Of a stretch of 8,703 nucleotides of DNA, positions 4,586-8,703 are shown piece after piece. The stretch is from Caldilineae bacterium. GTDB lineage: Bacteria; Chloroflexota; Anaerolineae; J102. Numbering within the stretch: position 1 is the first letter of the stretch; each line of letters starts with the position of its first letter. Both the position numbers and the translations under genes were made by a program. The notes beneath the pieces are model-generated. The model was given only the letters and a program-made list of their open reading frames with translations. It was not told where the DNA came from and made no database searches. The stretch lies in assembly GCA_003694905.1 (NCBI GenBank), contig RFJM01000019.1:1-8703 (forward strand), read 5' to 3'.

Positions 4586-5638
4586 ATGATGAAATACCTG
4601 TCCTTGCTTCTGGTCATCATTTTGCTTGCCGCCTGCCAGGTGACGATCCAGCCGCTGGCCACGGTTCCGCCGCCCACCGGTGGCAGTCCCACCGCGACCT
4701 TGCCGCCCCCGACGGACACCCCCACTGTTTCGCCGCCCACACCGACGCCCAAACCACCCACGCCTACCCCGAGACCGCCGCAGCCCACTCCCACCAAGCC
4801 GCCGCCCACTTTCAGCCTACCACCTTTCTTTGAACAACGCGACACGCCCGTCAACGTTCTGGCTTCGTACATCAATGCCATCGACCGTCGCGAATTTGCC
4901 CGCGCCTACGCTTATTGGGAGAACCCCGACCAGACTTTCGAGCAGTTCGTCGAAGGCTTCGCCGACACCGTCTTCGTCTACCTCGTTGTCTCGCCGCCAA
5001 CCGCTTATGAGGGTGCCGCCGGCAGCCAATATACGGCCGTTCCCACCCTCTTGATGGCCACCCACACAGACGGCACCGAACACTTTTTCCGCGGGGAATA
5101 CATCATGCGGCGCACAAATCCCGAGATGGTCGGCCATCCCACCGACTGGGGGATCTATGAAGCACACATGGCCGTCGTAACCAGCGCTTCGCTGAAACGG
5201 TGGCTGCCGGACAAGCCGCCACCCGTGCCCCCTGCCTATGAAGAGCGGGAGAACGGTGTGCACCTGCTGGCCGCGTACTATAACGCCATCAACCGGGGGG
5301 AATACGAGCGCGCTTTGAGCTACTGGCAAACCCCACCCCAGTCGGCCGAGGACTTCGCGACCGGCTTTGCGGATACTGCCTGGGTGACGGTAGCGCTGAT
5401 GCCACCATGGGAAGAGACCGCCACCGGTGGCGGTCTGTACAGCCGCATCCCCGTGCTGCTGCTTGCCCTGCAACAGAACGGCGCGCGGCGAGCCTACTGG
5501 GGCTGCTTTGTCACCCGTCGGCCGCCGCTGGCAATGCCTGCCGTGCCTCATGTGAGCAAGATCGTGGATGCCTCGCTCTTCAAGGCCAAGCGACCGAATG
5601 CCCATCTGCTCATCGATGCCTGCAGGCCTCGAGAATGA
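4586..5638 (+). CDS. Lipoprotein with Pro/Thr linker and a duplicated domain of unknown function
   Basis: The product (350 aa) begins with a lipoprotein signal: Lys3, a hydrophobic stretch (4-14) and the lipobox LAAC with Cys17, so it should be exported and lipid-anchored on the outer side of the membrane. Residues 24-80 form a Pro/Thr-rich linker with many PTP units. Two related segments follow, about 81-205 and 217-332. Each has a helix like VLASYINAIDRREFARAYAYW or HLLAAYYNAINRGEYERALSYW, then a GFADT motif (124-128; 260-264) and a PP pair. The pattern recalls small NTF2-like or tetratricopeptide-like ligand-binding folds, but I do not recognise the family. A second ATG at 4589 is better placed for GAGG (4578-4581; 7 nt) and gives almost the same protein. 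No partner gene is co-directional; the next gene converges. Confidence 0.88.
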   Translation: MMKYLSLLLVIILLAACQVTIQPLATVPPPTGGSPTATLPPPTDTPTVSPPTPTPKPPTPTPRPPQPTPTKPPPTFSLPPFFEQRDTPVNVLASYINAIDRREFARAYAYWENPDQTFEQFVEGFADTVFVYLVVSPPTAYEGAAGSQYTAVPTLLMATHTDGTEHFFRGEYIMRRTNPEMVGHPTDWGIYEAHMAVVTSASLKRWLPDKPPPVPPAYEERENGVHLLAAYYNAINRGEYERALSYWQTPPQSAEDFATGFADTAWVTVALMPPWEETATGGGLYSRIPVLLLALQQNGARRAYWGCFVTRRPPLAMPAVPHVSKIVDASLFKAKRPNAHLLIDACRPRE

Positions 5639-5751
5639 GGCACAAGAACGCAGCGCGCCCAACCGGACAACCCGCCGGACAACTGGAGCACCTGCCCTAC
5701 AGGCCGGCAGCAGAGCAGCCGCGGTTTTGCACTCTTTCATATGCTGTGCAA
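5639..5751. other. Convergent gap between the lipoprotein and histidine kinase genes
   Basis: This 113-bp gap separates two converging genes. I found no GC-rich stem with a T tract on either strand. There is a 6-bp inverted repeat TTGCAC/GTGCAA (5727-5732 with 5746-5751) next to the kinase stop. There is also a short stem GCCTC/GAGGC around the lipoprotein stop, and a 12-bp-period repeat of CCGGACAAC (5663-5683). None makes a convincing terminator. Confidence 0.5.
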
Positions 5752-7005
5752 TCAGCGCGGGAGGAAAATTGTGAAACGTGCACCGCCTCCCGGTACATTC
5801 TCGGCGACAATCCCTCCTCCGTGCGCTTCTAGGATGGCCCGCGCAATCGCCAGGCCCAGGCCGGCCCCACCAGTGGCACGGCTGCGAGAACGCTCACCCC
5901 GGTAGAACTGCTCGAAAATGTGCGGAAGATCTTGCGGCTCGATCCCCGGGCCTGTGTCCTGGACCGCGATCCATACCTCATCACCCTTCGGGCCGCCCCG
6001 CAGAAGCACCTCTCCCCCTTCGGGCGTATGGCGGAGGGCATTGGCAACCAGGTTCGCCAGGACACGTTCGATTTTCTGGGCGTCACAAAGGACCATCCCT
6101 GTGCCGGCTTCCACGTCGCCTGCCAGGCGAATGTGTTTTCGAGCAGCCTGTTCGGCGAAGCGCGCCAGGGTGTTGGAGAGGAGATCGGCGATATCGGTTG
6201 GCTGGCGGTCAAGGGTCAAACCGCCGGCATCGAACTGAGCGAGATCAAAGAGATCGTCGATGAGGCGGGAAAGGGCCCGTACCTCGTGGCGGCTGGCCTG
6301 TACGTAGCGCTCTACCGTCTGCGGGTCGTCGATCATGCCGTCGGCCAGAGCCTCGAGCATGGCCTGAATGGAGGCCACCGGCGTGCGCAGATCGTGGCCG
6401 GCCCAGGCCAGCAGATTTCGGCGCATAGTTTCGAGCCGGCGGCGTTCGCGGTCCGTCGTATCCAGCTGCGCCGCCATCTCGTTGAAAGCGCGCGCCAGAT
6501 CGGCCACCTCGTTATTTCCCTCGACGGGTACGCGTATGTGGAAAGCTCCCCGGCTGAGAGCCAGGGCCCCTTCCCGAAGTTGCCGAATGCTGTCGTTGAG
6601 CGCTGCCGACAGGAAATAGCCCAGCGACACGGCGATACCCCCCGCGAAGATCAGTAGCACCGTGGCCAGGCGCAGATCATGGGTGCTGGCGAACATCAGG
6701 CGGGCGGTCAGCCAGACGTTGAGGAAGGTGAGGAGTCCGGCCAGCACGTATCCCCCTGTCAGTGCCCAGGCGATGCGCGGCGCGCGCCGAAGCCAGCCCG
6801 ACCGGTAGGCCAGATACCCCACCAGAATCGAGAGCCCCGCCGTGATGGCCAGGAAGAGGGCCATGGCCTGCATTTCGGCCATCGAGGGACGCAGCAGCCA
6901 ATAGAAGAAGAGCAGCGCCAGCGCCAGCGTGAGCAGCACGCCGGCCAGGAAGCGATAATGGGGTCGGGGTCGAGAAGGTAGCGAGTTCATTTGCCGAGAG
7001 AGCAT
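5752..7005 (-). CDS. Membrane sensor histidine kinase (HAMP, HisKA, HATPase_c)
   Basis: This kinase should autophosphorylate on His204 and pass the phosphate to the response regulator encoded just upstream. Four hydrophobic segments (about 20-39, 45-68, 79-100, 113-135) form the membrane part with little periplasmic loop, so the signal may be sensed within the membrane. A HAMP-like linker spans about 136-188. The H-box is WAGHDLRTPVAS (201-212), the N-box LANLVANALRHT (316-327), the G1 box DTGPGIEP (350-357), the F-box FEQFYRG (364-370) and the G2 box GGAGLGLAIA (379-388). Total length is 417 aa. The H-box has GHD where SHE is usual, a known variation. Neither the ATG at 7005 nor the one at 6990 has a Shine-Dalgarno site. 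The former lies 15 nt after the regulator's stop, suggesting translational coupling; I kept it, but the start is uncertain. Confidence 0.95.
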   Translation of the reverse strand: MLSRQMNSLPSRPRPHYRFLAGVLLTLALALLFFYWLLRPSMAEMQAMALFLAITAGLSILVGYLAYRSGWLRRAPRIAWALTGGYVLAGLLTFLNVWLTARLMFASTHDLRLATVLLIFAGGIAVSLGYFLSAALNDSIRQLREGALALSRGAFHIRVPVEGNNEVADLARAFNEMAAQLDTTDRERRRLETMRRNLLAWAGHDLRTPVASIQAMLEALADGMIDDPQTVERYVQASRHEVRALSRLIDDLFDLAQFDAGGLTLDRQPTDIADLLSNTLARFAEQAARKHIRLAGDVEAGTGMVLCDAQKIERVLANLVANALRHTPEGGEVLLRGGPKGDEVWIAVQDTGPGIEPQDLPHIFEQFYRGERSRSRATGGAGLGLAIARAILEAHGGGIVAENVPGGGARFTIFLPR

Positions 7006-7020
7006 TGCCGGAGAGATGGT

Positions 7021-7713
7021 CTAGGGCTCGAACTTGTAGCCCACGCCCCACACCGTCCGGATATAGCGTGGGTTCGAAGCGTCCTCCTCTAGTTTTTCGC
7101 GCAGGCGTCGGATATGGACGGTGACGGTGCTGGGATCGATATATTCGGCCAATCCCCAGACGTGGTCAAGAAGCTGGTCGCGGGTGAAGACCTGGCGCGG
7201 GTGGGAGGCCAGCCACCAGAGCAGGTCGAACTCGCGTGCGGTCAGGGTCACCTCGCGGCCGGCGACCGTCACCAGCCGGGTGGCGGGGTCGATGGTCAGA
7301 TCGCCGCAGGTGAGGGCAGGCCCGGGTACAACGTCCTCCCCAGGGGCAGCGACGCGACGCAGGACGGCGCGCACGCGGCTCACCAGCTCGCGCGGGCTGA
7401 AGGGCTTGACCACATAGTCGTCCGCCCCCATCTCCAACCCCAGGATGCGGTCGGTCTCCTGGCGCCGGGACGTGAGCATGATGATGGGGATGTTGCCCCG
7501 GGAACGCAGCCAGCGCGTGATCTCCAGGCCGTCCACCCGCGGCAGCATGAGATCCAGCACCACGAGGTCGGGCTTGTTGGCCGCCAGCCAGGCCAGCGCG
7601 GCCTCGCCATCGTGCAAAGTAACCACGTCATAGTCGGCTCGGCGCAGATAGAGGCCGATGACTTCGGCAATATTGGGTTCGTCCTCGACAACGAGGATCG
7701 TTTGTCTATTCAT
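7021..7713 (-). CDS. OmpR/PhoB-family response regulator
   Basis: This is a DNA-binding regulator of 230 aa, the usual family length. The receiver domain (about 4-118) has the acidic pair Glu10-Asp11, the phosphoacceptor Asp54 in VVLDLMLPRVDG (51-62), Thr81 in IIMLTS, and Lys103 in VVKPFS (101-106). The winged-helix domain (about 130-228) shows LTAREFDLLWWLA (156-168), VFTRDQLLDHVWG (175-187), the recognition-helix region TVTVHIRRLREKL (196-208) and the final hairpin IRTVWGVGYKFEP (218-230). AGAGG (7721-7725) lies 7 nt before the ATG, fixing the start. The kinase follows in the same operon after 15 nt and in the same reading frame. An 11-bp tandem repeat next to its promoter suggests that it controls its own operon. 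All key residues are present. Confidence 0.97.
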   Translation of the reverse strand: MNRQTILVVEDEPNIAEVIGLYLRRADYDVVTLHDGEAALAWLAANKPDLVVLDLMLPRVDGLEITRWLRSRGNIPIIMLTSRRQETDRILGLEMGADDYVVKPFSPRELVSRVRAVLRRVAAPGEDVVPGPALTCGDLTIDPATRLVTVAGREVTLTAREFDLLWWLASHPRQVFTRDQLLDHVWGLAEYIDPSTVTVHIRRLREKLEEDASNPRYIRTVWGVGYKFEP

Positions 7714-7799
7714 GAATCATCCTCTGTGCTGCAAGTGCGGCTGCTAGATACCGCGGGCCAGAGTTCTGACTGGCCTGCCGCAGCCGCCATAGCTTTACC

Positions 7800-7831
7800 A
7801 GTATACCTCGAAGTCCTTACAAACTTCTTAC
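7800..7831 (-). promoter_or_regulatory. Promoter and OmpR-type operator of the two-component operon
   Basis: Read on the plus strand, GAAGTCCTTAC (7810-7820) and AAACTTCTTAC (7821-7831) are adjacent 11-bp units agreeing at eight of eleven positions, both ending in CTTAC. On the minus strand a -10 box TATACT (7800-7805) starts 4 bp further on. The -35 position (7823-7828) falls inside the repeat and is a poor hexamer. Tandem 11-bp sites overlapping a weak -35 are the hallmark of promoters activated by OmpR/PhoB-family regulators, so the adjacent regulator is the likely ligand. The leader to the regulator start would be about 80 nt. Confidence 0.6.
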
Positions 7832-7899
7832 GGCGCGTGGCATCTGCCGGGGAGCAAAGAAACATGGGTATCGATAACGCCTCGTGATAGACCGGCGAT

Positions 7900-7915
7900 G
7901 ATTGCTCAGGCAATC
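7900..7915. other. Small perfect hairpin between divergent promoters
   Basis: GATTGC-TCAG-GCAATC is a 6-bp perfect inverted repeat with a 4-nt loop, roughly midway between the two-component operon and the secreted-protein gene. Neither side has a T tract. It may be a protein-binding dyad; its function is unknown. Confidence 0.3.
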
Positions 7916-7955
7916 CTGCCTTCTCACAACATTGCCTTAACGTTGCCATTGCGCG

Positions 7956-7990
7956 TGGTTAACCAAAGCCCGGCGTCTGACCGCGATAAT
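7956..7990 (+). promoter_or_regulatory. Possible promoter and palindromic operator of the DUF5666 gene
   Basis: GATAAT (7985-7990) matches the -10 consensus at five of six bases. The perfect 10-bp palindrome TGGTTAACCA (7956-7965) lies 19 bp upstream of it, at or just above the -35 position, where no TTGACA-like hexamer is seen. A further pair, CATTGCC (7930-7936) and CGTTGCC (7941-7947), is spaced 11 bp apart. A promoter dependent on a bound regulator is plausible. The leader would be about 45 nt. Confidence 0.4.
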
Positions 7991-8041
7991 GGGAGCGTCA
8001 CTTATTCCCACGCACCCCATCTTTCAAGGAAATGTAAGACC

Positions 8042-8703
8042 ATGCAAGCAACAACATCCGTATTCACTCAACGAACCACGAAATGGCTGCTCGCAGCCAT
8101 GCTATTGCTGGTTGCTCTGATCGTACCCCAGACCATGTTCGCCGACGGCAACGAATGGGAGATCAAGGGCACCGTCCAGAGCATGCCCGGCAATGGCCTC
8201 GTCGGCACCTGGGTCATTGACGGACAGACCATCCAGACCAATGCCGCCACCCGCTTCAAGCAGGAGCACGGCGCACTACGCGTCGGTGCCTTTGTGGAAG
8301 CCAAAGGCTACTACAACGGCGGCACCCGCATCGCCACCAAGATCGAGACCAAGGGCAATGACAACGGCGACGGCTACCGTCAGGAATGGAAGCTGTACGG
8401 GTACGTCGACAGCATGCCCGCCGGCATGATCGGCCAATGGGTGATCAACGGCCAGGCCGTGCAGGCCGATGCCTATACCCGGTTTGAACAGCAGCACGGC
8501 CCGCTGCAAGTGGGCGCCTATGTCAAGGCCGAAGGCTACTACAACGGCAGCACCCGCATCGCCACCAAGATCGAAACCGACTACGATGCCGGTCATCCCG
8601 AGCCAACCCACACGCCTGAGCCCGGTCATCCCGAACCGACCGAAACTCCTGAACCGGGCCATCCCGAACCCACCCACACCCCCGAACCCGGCCATCCCGA
8701 GCC
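8042..8703 (+). CDS. Secreted protein with two DUF5666-like domains and a Pro/Glu/His/Thr repeat tail (3' end cut)
   Basis: The 220 complete codons start with a signal peptide: Arg11 and Lys14, a hydrophobic core (15-30) and a likely cleavage after Ala34 (TMFA-DG). Two homologous domains follow (about 39-103 and 116-179). Both share the pattern SMP..G..G.WVI.GQ, TRF, HG.L.VGA.V.A.GYYNG and TRIATKIET. The short beta-rich pattern (G.W.V.G....TRF....VG..V...G) fits DUF5666, whose function is unknown. The C-terminal tail has 11-residue repeats of GHPEPTHTPEP or GHPEPTETPEP from residue 184 to the window edge. The ATG at 8042 is 11 nt after AAGGA (8026-8030), a wide but workable gap. The end of the gene and any C-terminal anchor lie outside. 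It is divergent from the two-component operon, which may regulate it (inference). Confidence 0.9.
   Translation, partial: MQATTSVFTQRTTKWLLAAMLLLVALIVPQTMFADGNEWEIKGTVQSMPGNGLVGTWVIDGQTIQTNAATRFKQEHGALRVGAFVEAKGYYNGGTRIATKIETKGNDNGDGYRQEWKLYGYVDSMPAGMIGQWVINGQAVQADAYTRFEQQHGPLQVGAYVKAEGYYNGSTRIATKIETDYDAGHPEPTHTPEPGHPEPTETPEPGHPEPTHTPEPGHPE
8303..8578 (+). repeat. Near-identical 48-bp segments ending the two DUF5666 domains
   Basis: Positions 8303-8350 and 8531-8578 encode the last 16 residues of each domain and agree at 45 of 48 bases, with a 228-bp period. The rest of the two domains has diverged much more. This indicates duplication with later local gene conversion or strong constraint on this strand. 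Confidence 0.75.
8591..8703 (+). repeat. 33-bp tandem repeat encoding GHPEPT(H/E)TPEP
   Basis: Units begin at 8591, 8624, 8657 and 8690; the last is cut by the window edge after 14 bases. Each encodes 11 residues, with His or Glu alternating at the seventh. Synonymous differences between units show it is not a fresh expansion. The tail is a likely extended wall-spanning or metal-binding stalk. Confidence 0.9.

Noticed and set aside
5663..5683. Two CCGGACAAC copies 12 bp apart
   Set aside because: The repeat is short, has only two copies, lies in a convergent gap and could easily be chance.
4817..5740. Minus-strand open frame (307 codons) antisense to the lipoprotein gene
   Set aside because: The plus frame has a lipobox, a Pro/Thr linker and internal homology; the minus frame has no motif and no Shine-Dalgarno site that I could find.
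5727..5751. TTGCAC/GTGCAA inverted repeat beside the kinase stop as a terminator
   Set aside because: The stem is only 6 bp with a 13-nt loop, and no T tract follows on either strand.
7710..7949. Minus-strand open frame (79 codons) that overlaps the response-regulator start by ATGA
   Set aside because: The overlap looks like coupling, but the frame contains the operon's own operator and -10 box, has no Shine-Dalgarno site and no domain, so a chance frame is more likely.
8276..8695. Minus-strand open frame antisense to the DUF5666 gene, with Gly/Phe-rich repeats
   Set aside because: Its repetitive character only mirrors the tandem repeat and DUF5666 coding on the plus strand, where signal peptide and domain pattern are clear.

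Overview
The window is GC-rich bacterial DNA, most likely from a member of the Chloroflexota (Anaerolineae/Caldilineae-like). This assignment is an inference. It rests on the short, Thermus-like EF-Ts (197 aa), an S2 protein with a long acidic tail, a Pro/Thr-rich lipoprotein and a DUF5666 protein with a Pro-rich tail. No rRNA, tRNA, CRISPR array, insertion sequence or phage gene was found.

Region 1 (1-3903, minus strand) is the conserved translation and envelope cluster rpsB-tsf-pyrH-frr-uppS, transcribed right to left. It encodes ribosomal protein S2, elongation factor Ts, UMP kinase, ribosome recycling factor and the start of undecaprenyl diphosphate synthase, which is cut by the left edge. 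Gene order is the usual one. The gaps (231, 129, 162 and 244 bp) are unusually wide, and each holds an inverted repeat. The clearest is an intrinsic terminator whose stem lies in the last codons and stop of tsf.

Region 2 (3904-4585) is a 682-bp intergenic stretch between the divergent rpsB cluster and a lipoprotein gene. It holds a good sigma-70-type promoter for rpsB, an 8+8-bp dyad flanking its -35 box, a terminator-like hairpin at the predicted transcript start, a phased ACGT repeat, three mutually complementary GC-rich segments and a 28-bp-period direct repeat. This is the least explained part of the window.

Region 3 (4586-5638, plus strand) encodes a lipoprotein of 350 aa with a Pro/Thr linker and two copies of an unrecognised domain of about 120 aa.

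Region 4 (5752-7713, minus strand) is a two-component system: an OmpR/PhoB-type response regulator followed by its membrane histidine kinase. An 11-bp tandem repeat just upstream of the -10 box of this operon looks like an OmpR-family operator, which suggests autoregulation.

Region 5 (8042-8703, plus strand) is divergent from the two-component operon. It encodes a secreted protein with two DUF5666-like domains and a His/Pro/Glu/Thr 11-residue tandem repeat that runs off the right edge. The two-component system sits between two exported proteins, so a role in envelope sensing is possible, but nothing in the sequence proves the link.
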